64,000 nucleotides of DNA from Pseudomonas cedrina subsp. cedrina (GCF_001983175.1 NZ_MNPW01000012.1:124001-188000), one strand, 5' to 3'; shown: positions 9,182 to 17,630, counted from the stretch's first letter. Translations and numbers: made by a program. The notes: a model not told the origin generated them from the letters alone.

Positions 9182-9415
9182 TTAGGTAAATGACAATTGG
9201 ACCGACCAATTAATATTTCGGGAGAACGCATCAGCAGCAAGCGCGTCAGTGGCGACGAACTGGGTGCGCACATTTCGCCACTCGACACTCGGTCGAGATT
9301 CGCTTGATGAAGGGGCTGGCGCTGGGTAACCCGCTGCCTGGGCCTGGGCGGACGCGGTATTGAAGGTTGCTGCAAACGTGAAGCACAGCACGACCATTGC
9401 CAATAAACGCTGCAT
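9182..9415 (-). CDS. Small secreted hypothetical protein, probably 3'-truncated
   Basis: This 77-residue ORF starts with a convincing signal peptide (MQRLLAMVVLCFTFAATFNTASA) after a good ribosome site (CTGGAGAA). The mature part is Pro/Ser-rich and then reads SVEWRNVRTQFVATDALAADAF. The last codons run through operator candidate 2 and stop beside operator candidate 1, so the tail is probably not original coding sequence. It may be the remnant of a longer gene cut when the hexuronate cluster was joined here. No function is recognised. Confidence 0.45.
   Translation of the reverse strand: MQRLLAMVVLCFTFAATFNTASAQAQAAGYPAPAPSSSESRPSVEWRNVRTQFVATDALAADAFSRNINWSVQLSFT
9195..9211. promoter_or_regulatory. 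Palindromic operator candidate 2 (AATTGG-N5-CCAATT)
   Basis: A perfect 6-bp inverted repeat with a 5-bp spacer is centred about 29 bp from operator 1. On the reverse strand both read ATTGGTC, then three variable bases, then CCAAT. Two copies at this spacing would allow cooperative binding upstream of the hexuronate operon. Confidence 0.6.
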
Positions 9416-9448
9416 GGGGATTTTCTCCAGAGTTAAGTGTGTCGAGCC

Positions 9449-9847
9449 CTAGCGCGTCGTGAAAAAGACCTGTGCCGGGTCTTTAGCCGGCTGCAAGTAT
9501 TCTGTTAATCCCTGGAACCACATCACCTCTACAAAGTCACCGCTGATGTTCAGATCACCTTTACGCAAGCCTGTCAGAAATTCATCCTTGCTGTCTTTAG
9601 CCGACAGAATGGCGAAGCCTCTTTCTGCGTTTCTGAACGACAGCGTGAATGCCGGCTTTTGCGTTAAACCAGCGGCGGATTTTATCTTGCCGTTCGCAAC
9701 GGTGAAGTAGCGACCCACGCCATCCTCTGTTCGAATCTGAAAGACCAGCGACTTGCCTTCAACCAGTTTTGCGCAGCCGGGGTTTTTCTTGATGGCTCGC
9801 TGTAACAGCTTGGTCAGCGCCCACAACAAAAATTTGAATTTCAGCAT
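9449..9847 (-). CDS. SCP2 sterol-binding domain protein
   Basis: The 132-residue protein matches the SCP2 fold in pattern: a segment with VFQIRTEDGVGRYFTVANGKI, then a domain ending in a region with KGDLNISGDFVEVMWF. The N-terminal 20 residues are hydrophobic and basic (MLKFKFLLWALTKLLQRAIKK) and could anchor it to a membrane. SCP2-like proteins bind lipids or acyl-CoA; the ligand here is unknown. It lies 22 bp after the alpha/beta hydrolase gene on the same strand and is probably in its operon. The HxlR regulator 2.4 kb upstream also ends in an SCP2-like segment. Confidence 0.7.
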   Translation of the reverse strand: MLKFKFLLWALTKLLQRAIKKNPGCAKLVEGKSLVFQIRTEDGVGRYFTVANGKIKSAAGLTQKPAFTLSFRNAERGFAILSAKDSKDEFLTGLRKGDLNISGDFVEVMWFQGLTEYLQPAKDPAQVFFTTR

Positions 9848-9869
9848 GATGTGCTGGCTCCGTAAGTCG

Positions 9870-10715
9870 TTATTCGCTGAGGAACGCGATGGCGTGTTTC
9901 AGAAAGCGCTCAGGGCATTGGAATTGGGCGCCGTGGCCTGCATCCGGGTACAGGAATAACTGGGCGTTCGGGATGTTATGGGCCATGTACCAGGAGTTGA
10001 CCGTTGGAATCATGATGTCATTCATGCCGTTGAGGATGAACGTTGGCTGTTTGATCGCGCGTAGATGATCGAACGGAGCATCGGGGTCCAGCTTGGGCAT
10101 AAAGTGCATGTGGGCTTCGATCTGTGCCTGCATCACCTGTACAGAGCTGGGTGGGTCCTGGTCGACACGCTGATGACGGCGTTCCCAGAAATCGCGTCCT
10201 GCTTGCCGCGCCGCCTCGGACCGACCGAAAAACAGAAACAGAAAATCGTTCACTGTGGGGATGGGACGGGGCGCGGCCTCAAGCACCCCAGGGTCTGAGT
10301 CCGGATTACCACCACGCGGCCCGGTGCCCAGCAGCATCAACTTGCGCACGAGGTCGGGGTGGCGCCGTGTCAGGTCCTGGGCGATAAAACCGCCGAGCGA
10401 GAAACCCAGCACATCGACGGTTGATAGGCCGAGTGCGCGGATCACCGCGGCAGCATCGTCGGCCATCAGCTCAATGCGGTTACGTGGTTCGCCTGAAGAG
10501 GAGGCAATGCCGCGACCGTTGTAGAGAATGACTTCGCGGCCCGCCGCCAGCCCATCCGTCATGATCGGATCCCAATGGTCCATGCCGCCGCGAAAATGTT
10601 GGAGGAGGAACAGAGGCGGCTGATCCGTGTTGTCGTTACCCCAGCGGCGATAGGCAAACGTGTCCCCATCGACGTCGATATAGAGGGTAGGGGCGGTTAG
10701 ATGGTTATGGCTCAT
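9870..10715 (-). CDS. Alpha/beta hydrolase
   Basis: The 281-residue protein has the nucleophile elbow GFSLGG with Ser106, an oxyanion region LLQHFRGGMDHWD, and the late catalytic histidine in PDAGHGAQF. ATG at 10715 follows TTGGAGA; an upstream in-frame start is less plausible. The family includes esterases, lactonases and ring-cleavage hydrolases, so the substrate cannot be named. It is in a reverse run with an Old Yellow Enzyme (55 bp upstream) and an SCP2 protein (22 bp downstream), suggesting turnover of a hydrophobic enone or ester. Confidence 0.8.
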   Translation of the reverse strand: MSHNHLTAPTLYIDVDGDTFAYRRWGNDNTDQPPLFLLQHFRGGMDHWDPIMTDGLAAGREVILYNGRGIASSSGEPRNRIELMADDAAAVIRALGLSTVDVLGFSLGGFIAQDLTRRHPDLVRKLMLLGTGPRGGNPDSDPGVLEAAPRPIPTVNDFLFLFFGRSEAARQAGRDFWERRHQRVDQDPPSSVQVMQAQIEAHMHFMPKLDPDAPFDHLRAIKQPTFILNGMNDIMIPTVNSWYMAHNIPNAQLFLYPDAGHGAQFQCPERFLKHAIAFLSE

Positions 10716-10770
10716 GTTAAAGGTCTCCAAAAGGTTGTGATGTCGTGCAGGCATCCAGCGACGGCCGGGC

Positions 10771-12030
10771 TTATGCACGTGCGCGCCGCGTGCGGAACGT
10801 GCCCCAGCCACTCTTCAGCACCGATTTCGCAAACGCCCAAAGCCCGCTTTCGTTGGGTTTTGGATCACCGCCACTGGCGATTCGCTTGAGCTGCAGCGCG
10901 TACCACAGAATTTCCATGACCCCCATTTGATCGATCTGCTTGATGCCGGTGGTGATCGGCCGTACGCGCTGTGCGCTGTCCTTTCCTTGCAACAGGGCGG
11001 CCGGTGCATCGGGATCAATCGCCAACAGCCGCGCGAGTCCGATGACGTCCAGTGCTCCGGAACGCAGTGCAGCGTTCATTGCAGCGGCGCTGCGGAAACC
11101 GCCGGTGACCATCAGTGGGACGTTGATCGAGGCGCGCACCTTCTCGGCAAACTCCAGAAAATAAGCCTCACGCGCGACGGTGGAGGCCTTTTGGGTTTCC
11201 TTGAGGCTGCCACTCATGGCGGGCGCCTCATAGGTGCCGCCGGAAATTTCAATCAGATCGATGCCGGCTTCGGCGAGTGCCTGGATCGTTGCCATGGACT
11301 CTTGCTCAGTGAAGCCGCCGTGCTGGAAGTCGGCTGAATTGAGCTTGATACCGACCGGAAAATCGGTACCGACCTGACGCCGGATTTCTCTGTAGACGGC
11401 CAGCACGAAACGCCGACGTTTTTCCGGGCTGCCACCCCATTCATCGGTGCGTCGATTGTGGTGGGGCGACAGGAACTGGTTGATCAGATAACCGTGCGCG
11501 CCATGGATTTGTACGCCGCTGAAGCCGGCTTTCTTGCAGATGGCTGCGCTGCGGCCGAAGCGTTGAATTATCTCTTCGATCTCGGCCGTCGTGGCCTCGC
11601 GTGGCGTCTCGAAGAGCGAGGCCATGTCCTTGCGAAACGGCACGGCGGATGGCGCGAGGTTGCTGTGGTTCAGGCCTTTGGTCGACTGCTTGCCCGGGTG
11701 ATTGAGCTGCACCCAGATCGCTGCGCCGTGCCCGGTTGCCGCACGGGCCCACTTATGAAGCAAAGGCAGGTCTGTTTCATCCTCAATCACCACGTTGCCT
11801 GGCTCACCGAGTGCACGACGGTCGATCATGACGTTTCCGGTGATGAGCAAACCGATGCCTGACGCGGACCAGCGTCGGTACAGTTCGACCAGCTTCAATG
11901 TGGGGTGATTGTCGTAGGTGCCCAGTGTTTCGCTCATGGCCGCTTTGGCCAGGCGATTGCGGATAGCGCTGCCGTTTGGAAGGTATAAGGGCCGGTTCAG
12001 CAAGTTTTCTTCAGGCGAGGAGGCGGTCAT
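10771..12030 (-). CDS. NADH:flavin oxidoreductase, Old Yellow Enzyme family
   Basis: The 419-residue protein is a TIM-barrel FMN enzyme of the OYE family with an extended C-terminus. It shows QLNHPGKQ, the active-site pair in QIHGAHGYLINQFLSP (HxxH form), and a phosphate-binding end VTGGFRSAAAMNAAL with ALDVIGLARLLAIDP. Enzymes of this subgroup reduce alpha,beta-unsaturated carbonyls or act as 2,4-dienoyl-CoA reductase-like proteins. ATG at 12030 is preceded by GAGAACTCGCC. It is the first gene of the OYE-hydrolase-SCP2 reverse group and differs from the NemA-type OYE at 13607-14707. Confidence 0.82.
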   Translation of the reverse strand: MTASSPEENLLNRPLYLPNGSAIRNRLAKAAMSETLGTYDNHPTLKLVELYRRWSASGIGLLITGNVMIDRRALGEPGNVVIEDETDLPLLHKWARAATGHGAAIWVQLNHPGKQSTKGLNHSNLAPSAVPFRKDMASLFETPREATTAEIEEIIQRFGRSAAICKKAGFSGVQIHGAHGYLINQFLSPHHNRRTDEWGGSPEKRRRFVLAVYREIRRQVGTDFPVGIKLNSADFQHGGFTEQESMATIQALAEAGIDLIEISGGTYEAPAMSGSLKETQKASTVAREAYFLEFAEKVRASINVPLMVTGGFRSAAAMNAALRSGALDVIGLARLLAIDPDAPAALLQGKDSAQRVRPITTGIKQIDQMGVMEILWYALQLKRIASGGDPKPNESGLWAFAKSVLKSGWGTFRTRRARA

Positions 12031-12225
12031 GGCGAGTTCTCTACAAGGGGGTACACGCCGCATGAGCGCTTGACGTGCACGGGGTTACCACCGAATGGCG
12101 TCGGATGCAGGTAAATGGGGGCAGACAGATTCGGCTTGCGGCTAAGGCGCCAGCGCTGTTGCGCTGGCGCTGCAACGCGGCGAAGGGCGCACGGGCAATA
12201 AGGTGGGGGTGGAGTCGCCCAGGGC
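12031..12225. other. Intergenic region between the OYE and HxlR genes
   Basis: This 195 bp stretch separates the HxlR gene from the OYE operon on the same strand. No convincing gene was found. A GC-rich imperfect palindrome (GGCGCCAGCG...CGCTGGCGC) at about 12147-12170 could act as a transcription end for the HxlR gene, but it has no T-run. Confidence 0.4.
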
Positions 12226-12885
12226 TTAGGGCTTGTACTCGAGTACTTTGAACACTCGCATGAACGCTGGACGATCGCCGTGCAGCAGTTTCGCGCGTCC
12301 TTCGCCAAGCGCCTGGGTTGGCGTGATCTGGCGTAGAACCAGTGCAATAAAGGTGTCCATGTCGCACTGGATCCTGATGTCGACCGGCTCTGTGCAGGGC
12401 CCGGACCTCGCCAACAGGCTCCCGTCGCTGACCCGAATATGGAAGACTTCCGGCCCCACTTGAAATTCGTACACTTCCTGCAACCCAACGCTTGCCGCCG
12501 GATCGTGCGCGCAGGTCAGGCAAAGGGCTATGAGCTCTGCCCGTGCACTGGACGGATCGATGCGCTCGTCGACCGGCAAGCCCAGCCCCCAAAAGCCCAG
12601 CGCAAGCACTGGCGTGCGCAGTCGCTCGCCAAGCTCCGTCAGCTCGTAAGCCGGCGTAGCGGCAGGTGTGAGCAGCGTGACGGGTTGAATAACGCCGTTC
12701 TGCACCAGCATGGCGAGACGTTCGGAGAGCCGATTTGGACCCATCGCGGTCAGAATCGCGAGCAGGTCCTTGAATCGCTTGGGCCCCAGCAGGAATTCGC
12801 GTATCAAAAGCAGCGTCCAGCGGTCTCCCAGCACATCCAGCGAGCGGGCGATTGGGCAGAGTTGACCATAGGTTTTGTTTGGCAT
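12226..12885 (-). CDS. HxlR-family regulator with SCP2-like C-terminal extension
   Basis: The 219-residue protein starts with a classic HxlR winged helix (CPIARSLDVLGDRWTLLLIRE, FKDLLAILTAMGPNRLSERLAML, YELTELGERL; about residues 10-95). This is about twice the usual HxlR length. The C-terminal half (about 110-219) contains VEFQVGPEVFHIRVSDG-like beta strands and ends TQALGEGRAKLLHGDRPAFMRVFKVL, the pattern of SCP2-type lipid-binding domains. The fusion suggests a hydrophobic ligand is sensed directly. It lies upstream of the OYE-hydrolase-SCP2 genes and probably controls them. No catalytic role is expected. Confidence 0.8.
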   Translation of the reverse strand: MPNKTYGQLCPIARSLDVLGDRWTLLLIREFLLGPKRFKDLLAILTAMGPNRLSERLAMLVQNGVIQPVTLLTPAATPAYELTELGERLRTPVLALGFWGLGLPVDERIDPSSARAELIALCLTCAHDPAASVGLQEVYEFQVGPEVFHIRVSDGSLLARSGPCTEPVDIRIQCDMDTFIALVLRQITPTQALGEGRAKLLHGDRPAFMRVFKVLEYKP

Positions 12886-13068
12886 GACTTATTGTACCCA
12901 TTTCGCCCAGCCAATTTGTAGCGCGATGCGTTGGATAGACGAGCGCCCAGCGTTCAATACCAGAAGCTCTTCCACCCGAGCGGGTCGCTATCGATTGGGC
13001 ACCTTCTGCTGGTGATCGCATAGCTGTTCTCATGGAGTGCTCGCCGCTTGGGTGGGTAGGCTGTCATT

Positions 13069-13085
13069 GTATAATTTCACTATAC
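13069..13085. promoter_or_regulatory. Operator candidate GTATA-N7-TATAC
   Basis: A perfect 5-bp inverted repeat with a 7-bp spacer lies in an unusually AT-rich island about 185 bp upstream of the HxlR gene. A second palindrome of the same 5-7-5 geometry lies 36 bp further on. HxlR autoregulation is the obvious guess but is not shown. Confidence 0.5.
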
Positions 13086-13104
13086 GTTTTATATATCAAA
13101 TACG

Positions 13105-13121
13105 CTATACGAAAAATATAG
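13105..13121. promoter_or_regulatory. Operator candidate CTATA-N7-TATAG
   Basis: A second perfect 5-7-5 palindrome. The sequence CTATACG occurs in both this site and the first one, 25 bp apart. The AT-rich sequence between them could hold a promoter. Confidence 0.45.
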
Positions 13122-13159
13122 TAATGCGATTTTTTACGAGGGGCGGGGACTTCGCGGTT

Positions 13160-13366
13160 TTACTGCTGCAACATCAAGCTACGCCAGACGATGACAGGCC
13201 GGGCAGTGTCTTCAGGCACGTTGCTGGTCGGTGACGGCGCAGGTGTTGCGTCGTCACGTTGTGGCGCTTGATCCTGATGTGGGTATGTGTGTTCTGTATC
13301 GGGTGTTGCGGCCGCGATTGATTCAGCGCATTCATTGATGTCGCACTTATCGTCAGTTAATTTCAT
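13160..13366 (-). CDS. Possible small hypothetical protein
   Basis: This 68-residue ORF encodes an acidic, Pro/Thr/Asp-rich peptide (MKLTDDKCDINECAESIAA...). The ribosome site is weak (AAGG, nine bases before ATG). No family is recognised and no membrane segment is seen. It fills part of the 720 bp gap between the HxlR and NemA-type genes and may not be a gene. The rest of the gap (13367-13606) shows nothing supportable. Confidence 0.25.
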   Translation of the reverse strand: MKLTDDKCDINECAESIAAATPDTEHTYPHQDQAPQRDDATPAPSPTSNVPEDTARPVIVWRSLMLQQ

Positions 13367-13606
13367 TTTTCCAGCCTTTTGCGCGCTCCTGCCTTGCCCT
13401 TGTGCCTCAGTGGTTGAACCGACCGAAGTGTGTATCCGGGAAGGTCCGGGTAACTCCGTATAAATGGCGCGCTTGATGCCGTTACCCTGTGTTCTGGCAC
13501 CAAACGAGCCTGCGTCGATTACAGAACGATCACGACTGGGCTAGATAACGCCCAGTACCGGATCATGCCCGCGTTGGGCAACGCTCGACGTAAACCGCGC
13601 CAATGC

Positions 13607-14707
13607 CTAGTGGGCGGCAGCGCTTGATTCGGCCAATGTCGGGTAGTCGATGTAGCCCGCCGCACCGCCGCCGTAGAGCGTGGTGGGGTCGAAGGCAGAC
13701 AGCGGCGCACCGGCCTTGAGCCGTTCCACCAGATCCGGGTTGCCGATAAACGGACGGCCAAAGGCGATGAGGTCAGCCTTGTCCTGCGCAAGCCGCGCAC
13801 TGGCCAGGTTTTGGTCGTAGCCATTGTTGGCGATGTAGGTGTTCTGGAAGCGCTGGCGCAAGGCATCGAAATCAAACGGCGCCACGTCGCGCGGCCCGCC
13901 GGTCGCGCCTTCGACGACGTGCAGGTAAACGATGTCGAGTGCATTGAGTTGGTCGACGATGTAATCGAACTGAGCCTGTGGCTCACTGCTCGACACGCCA
14001 TTGGCGGGCGAGACCGGCGAAAGGCGAATGCCCGTGCGGTCCGCGCCAATCTCGGCGACCACGGCGGCGGTCACTTCCAGCAACAAACGCGCGCGATTTT
14101 CGATCGAACCGCCGTAGGCATCGGTACGCTGGTTGGCGCCGTCCTTGATGAATTGATCAAGCAAATAGCCGTTTGCACCGTGGATTTCCACGCCGTCGAA
14201 GCCGGCCGTAATGGCGTTTGCTGCTGCCTGGCGGAAATCGTTGACGATGCCTGGCAGTTCGTCGAGTTCGAGCGCGCGTGGCTCGGACACGTCGGCAAAG
14301 CCGTTATTGACGAAGGTCTTGGTCTGGGCACGGATGGCCGACGGCGCTACTGGCGCGGCACCGCCCGGTTGCAGGTCCACATGGGAGACCCGGCCCACGT
14401 GCCACAGCTGCACAAAAATCTTGCCGCCCTTGGCATGCACCGCTTCGGTGACCCGGCGCCAGCCGTCGATCTGCGCCTGGGTGTAAAGACCGGGTGTGTC
14501 CTGGTAGCCCTGGGCCTGCGCCGAAATCTGGGTGGCCTCGGTGATCAGCAGCCCGGCTGAAGCGCGCTGGCTGTAGTAAGTGGGGGCGAACTCGCTGGGC
14601 ACCAGTCCGGTGCCTGCGCGATTGCGTGTCAGTGGTGCCAATACGATGCGGTTGGCGAGGGGCAGGGAGCCAAGGGTATAGGCGGTAAACAAATTCTGCT
14701 CGGTCAT
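13607..14707 (-). CDS. nemA: Alkene reductase, NemA-type Old Yellow Enzyme
   Basis: The 366-residue FMN protein has the standard OYE length and motifs: LAPLTRNRA near residue 24, VQLWHVGR near 99, and the substrate-binding HGANGYLLDQF with His176, Asn179 and Tyr181 in the same spacing as in classical OYE. Such enzymes reduce N-ethylmaleimide, nitroesters and unsaturated aldehydes or ketones with NADPH. A TetR-family gene is divergent from it across a 141 bp gap, the usual arrangement for a repressor sensing reactive electrophiles. A ribosome site (CAGGAGA) precedes ATG at 14707. Confidence 0.87.
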   Translation of the reverse strand: MTEQNLFTAYTLGSLPLANRIVLAPLTRNRAGTGLVPSEFAPTYYSQRASAGLLITEATQISAQAQGYQDTPGLYTQAQIDGWRRVTEAVHAKGGKIFVQLWHVGRVSHVDLQPGGAAPVAPSAIRAQTKTFVNNGFADVSEPRALELDELPGIVNDFRQAAANAITAGFDGVEIHGANGYLLDQFIKDGANQRTDAYGGSIENRARLLLEVTAAVVAEIGADRTGIRLSPVSPANGVSSSEPQAQFDYIVDQLNALDIVYLHVVEGATGGPRDVAPFDFDALRQRFQNTYIANNGYDQNLASARLAQDKADLIAFGRPFIGNPDLVERLKAGAPLSAFDPTTLYGGGAAGYIDYPTLAESSAAAH

Positions 14708-14848
14708 CTGAGGTTTCTCCTGTGGCTGAAGATGGATTTGGCGCGCCTTTATGATGGTGGTCGTAATCTAAGCTGTCAATTATTTTGATTGCGGTCAACA
14801 TCTATGTAATATGGGCGTATGGTTTTTGAGCAATTCGAGGTATCGCAG

Positions 14849-15436
14849 GTGAAAGTGACCAAAGCGCAGGCGCAGGCAAATCGCGAGCACATCGTCGAGA
14901 CGGCCTCAGTGTTGTTTCGTGAGCGAGGGTTTGACGGCGTAGGTTTGGTGGATCTGATGGGGGCTGCCGGGTTCACCCATGGAGGTTTCTACAAGCATTT
15001 CGGCTCAAAGGCCGATTTGATGGTCGAGTCTTCAGCCAGCGGTCTTTCCCGCTCGCTGGCCGGTGCCGAAGCGCTTGATATCCAATCGTTCGTCGATATC
15101 TACGTGTCGAGAAGGCACAGGGATGGGCGTGCCGACGGGTGCACCATGTCGGCCCTGTGTGGAGACGCGGCGCGTCAGCCCGATGAGCTTAGGAGCGCAT
15201 TCGCCGAAGGCATAGACCGCATGCTGCAAACGCTGGTGGAAAAGTACCCGACCACCGAAGACGCTGCACCGGGCGAGGCGAGAGCGAAGATGATCGACGT
15301 ATTGGCTCATGCTGTTGGCGCGATTATGTTGTCGCGTGCATGTCCGGATGACTCGCCGCTTGCCGATGAAATACTCGAGGTTTGCCACGCCCGGATATCG
15401 GCTTCCTTGCCGGTATTGCCAGGCGGCGAGCAGTAG
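14849..15436 (+). CDS. TetR-family regulator divergent from nemA
   Basis: The protein has a TetR N-terminal helix-turn-helix (IVETASVLFRERGFDGVGLVDLMGAAGFTHGGFYKHFGSKADL) and a helical ligand domain. GTG at 14849 (VKVTKAQAQANRE...) is preferred because GAGG lies eight bases upstream and the protein then has normal length (195 residues). An ATG at 14819 in the same frame would add ten residues. A cysteine (ADGCTMSALCGDAA) sits where related regulators carry conserved Cys and could sense electrophiles. It is divergent from the NemA-type reductase and likely represses it. Confidence 0.8.
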   Translation: MKVTKAQAQANREHIVETASVLFRERGFDGVGLVDLMGAAGFTHGGFYKHFGSKADLMVESSASGLSRSLAGAEALDIQSFVDIYVSRRHRDGRADGCTMSALCGDAARQPDELRSAFAEGIDRMLQTLVEKYPTTEDAAPGEARAKMIDVLAHAVGAIMLSRACPDDSPLADEILEVCHARISASLPVLPGGEQ

Positions 15437-15450
15437 TCAGGGAGCCCTCT

Positions 15451-15476
15451 GGCGCGCCTGCCGATGCAGGCGCGCC
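15451..15476. terminator. Strong hairpin between convergent genes
   Basis: GGCGCGCCTGC, a CGAT loop, then GCAGGCGCGCC form a perfect 11-bp stem in the 48 bp gap between the TetR gene and the convergent SDR gene. There is no T-run, so it may end transcription weakly or protect 3' ends from both sides. Confidence 0.55.
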
Positions 15477-15484
15477 TGTGAGCG

Positions 15485-16216
15485 TCAGATAGCGGTGGTC
15501 AGGTAGCCACCGTCGACTGGCAGCACCACGCCGGTCACAAATGACGCGGCATCCGAAGCCAGAAAGGCAATCACCTTGGCGATCTCTTCAGCACTGCCGA
15601 AGCGCTTCATGGGCGTGCGAGACAGCAAACGATCGATCCTGGGTTGATCATCGATTTTCGCCAGCAGGGGTGTGGTGATCCACCCCGGCGCCACGGCATT
15701 GACGCGAATGTTGTCAGGGGCATAGGCCTCCGCCAGGGACTTCGTGATCTGCACAATCGCCCCTTTGGCCGCCGAGTAAGCCACGAGTTTGCCCCCGCCA
15801 AAGTAGGAGAACATCGACGCGATGTTGATGATCGACCCACCTTGCCTGGCCAGCAATGGATACGCCAGGTTGATAAGACGGTAGACAGCGTTGAGTTGCA
15901 CCGACAACACCAGGTTGAAGGCGTCCCACTCCATCTCCTTTTCGCCCAGGGTGCCACCCGCAGCCGGTACCAGGATATCCAGGCGGTCCAGGCTTTGGAT
16001 CACGCCTTTGAGCGCTTCGTCGTCGGTGACGTTAACTTCGCGAAGATCAAGCTCAACCCCGTCGGCGACGATTGTCGCGTCGGCGCCCAAGCCGATCGCC
16101 ACGACCCTGGCGCCATGCCGGGCCAGATACTCGGCGGTCGCTTGGCCAATCCCGGACGTCCCGCCGCTGACGAGCGCGACCTTGCCTTCAAACAGCGTGC
16201 TGCTGAACATAGTCAT
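15485..16216 (-). CDS. Short-chain dehydrogenase/reductase
   Basis: The 243-residue SDR has the cofactor motif SGGTSGIGQ (residues 17-25), the PAAGG variant of the NAG motif, the active-site YSAAK, and a C-terminal GVVLPVDGG. It is the last gene of a reverse run after the OprB porin, the MFS permease and the DAD-like cupin. A role in oxidising or reducing a side-chain hydroxyl of an aryl ketone or related compound would fit, but the sequence does not fix the substrate. Confidence 0.78.
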   Translation of the reverse strand: MTMFSSTLFEGKVALVSGGTSGIGQATAEYLARHGARVVAIGLGADATIVADGVELDLREVNVTDDEALKGVIQSLDRLDILVPAAGGTLGEKEMEWDAFNLVLSVQLNAVYRLINLAYPLLARQGGSIINIASMFSYFGGGKLVAYSAAKGAIVQITKSLAEAYAPDNIRVNAVAPGWITTPLLAKIDDQPRIDRLLSRTPMKRFGSAEEIAKVIAFLASDAASFVTGVVLPVDGGYLTTAI

Positions 16217-16261
16217 CGTTACCTCATGGAGTCAGTTAATCGTTTTATTCAAGTCACCGGA

Positions 16262-17530
16262 TTACAGGCCCAGTACCGAACCCACATCCAGCACCACTTG
16301 CAGGCCAATCACAAAACCGTTGTTGCTCAATTGCGTTGCGCCCGGGTTGTAGAAGTTGTCCGGGTTGATGATGTACTGGATGCTCGGTTCGATGGCCAGG
16401 TTGCGGGTCAAGGCGAAATGGCCGTTGGCTTCCACGGCGTACACGTTGCGCTCACCCAATTCAGGGTCGCCGCCGGCCGCCGTGCGCAGGCGTTGCTGGA
16501 ACTGCAACTGATGGTCGTTGACTTGCAGGTAGCTGGCTTTGAAGTTGAGCTTGTCCTGCGCCCGATCAAAAGGGGCAAGGTAGGTCAGCCCGGCTTCGGC
16601 GAAGTGGCTGAAGGGTTGTTTGTCGTCGGCCGCCGCCGACAGCGAGCCGAAGACCTGCACGCCTTGCTGCCCGCCGCGCCAGAGCGTCTGGCGAAACTTG
16701 AAGAAGCCGCCGGCTGTGCCGTGGTCGCTGGCACCCGTCAAGGGGTCGACCTGGTTGGACGAGTTGAAGTACGCGTTCAGTTCGTACTGGGTGGTGTCAT
16801 CGCCCGGCTTGCTGCCAAGACCCACCAGGAAGCTGGTGCCACTCGCGTCGTCGGTGCTGAAATCCAGGCCTTTGCGCTTTTTCAGGTAATCCACCGGGTT
16901 GGATTCGAACGCACCCGCGTGCACGTAAAAACGGGGGTTTACCTGATACTTCAGGTAGCCGCCCCAGGCCCCGAAAGGCGGCGGCAACATACCGCTTGAC
17001 GCATCCAGGATCGGGTCGTTGCAGGTGACCCCCGTTTCGCAGTTATAGATGTAGAAGTAGCGCCGGCCATTGGTTCGTCCGACGTGCAGGTCGAGCTGAC
17101 CATCGAGCCATTTTTGCTCGTAGGTCAGCAAGCTCAGCTGGTTGCTGGCGATGTCATTGTGCAAGGGCGCACCGCCAAAATAGCTGCCAACGGCACCTTG
17201 CCATTCGCTCCCGGTCGGTTGGCCAGTGCCGTTGTCCAGGATAAAGACGGTCTGTTCGAAATGCAGAGCGGCGCCATCCAGGCCGCTGAGCGTGGCGAGG
17301 TTAACGTCAGCGCCGATGTACAGGTCACCGCTGTTGCCGAAGCTGTAGGGGCGCGGACCTGTGTCGAGGTTTTTCATCGACACGCTCGTGAATTGCACAT
17401 GAGGCTGGATGCCGTAGCTGGCTAATTGCTCCCCCAGGCCCGCCAGTGGACCTTCACGGTCCTGTGCCCAGGCGTGGGGGTATGAAAGCATCAGCAACGA
17501 AAATGCGCACAAACGAAGGGTAGGGTTCAT
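16262..17530 (-). CDS. OprB-family carbohydrate-selective porin
   Basis: The protein (422 residues from ATG 17530) has a signal peptide (MNPTLRLCAFSLLMLSYPHAWA) followed by an OprB-type beta-barrel. Features include GLGEQLASYGIQPHVQF, repeated alternating strands and a C-terminal phenylalanine/leucine-rich end (VIGLQVVLDVGSVLGL). OprB porins pass sugars across the outer membrane. Here the neighbours (DAD-like dioxygenase, MFS permease, SDR) suggest an aromatic or glycosylated aromatic substrate. Longer in-frame starts up to 17665 have no signal peptide at the N-terminus. Confidence 0.8.
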   Translation of the reverse strand: MNPTLRLCAFSLLMLSYPHAWAQDREGPLAGLGEQLASYGIQPHVQFTSVSMKNLDTGPRPYSFGNSGDLYIGADVNLATLSGLDGAALHFEQTVFILDNGTGQPTGSEWQGAVGSYFGGAPLHNDIASNQLSLLTYEQKWLDGQLDLHVGRTNGRRYFYIYNCETGVTCNDPILDASSGMLPPPFGAWGGYLKYQVNPRFYVHAGAFESNPVDYLKKRKGLDFSTDDASGTSFLVGLGSKPGDDTTQYELNAYFNSSNQVDPLTGASDHGTAGGFFKFRQTLWRGGQQGVQVFGSLSAAADDKQPFSHFAEAGLTYLAPFDRAQDKLNFKASYLQVNDHQLQFQQRLRTAAGGDPELGERNVYAVEANGHFALTRNLAIEPSIQYIINPDNFYNPGATQLSNNGFVIGLQVVLDVGSVLGL

Positions 17531-17630
17531 GGTCAAGGACTCATTGTTATTGTTGTTGTGATGAGCAACTGGAGCGGCGTGGTGATCGCGGATCACGCAC
17601 GCTGCGTGCAGGTTTGCATCGATCGGGCGA

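Noticed and set aside
12041..13033. 330-codon reverse open frame
   Set aside because: Out of frame over the HxlR gene; the HxlR frame carries the real helix-turn-helix.
14776..14811. Short TTGA/TCAA and CAAT/ATTG palindromes in the nemA-TetR gap as operator
   Set aside because: Arms are only four bases and overlapping alternatives exist; not distinguishable from chance.
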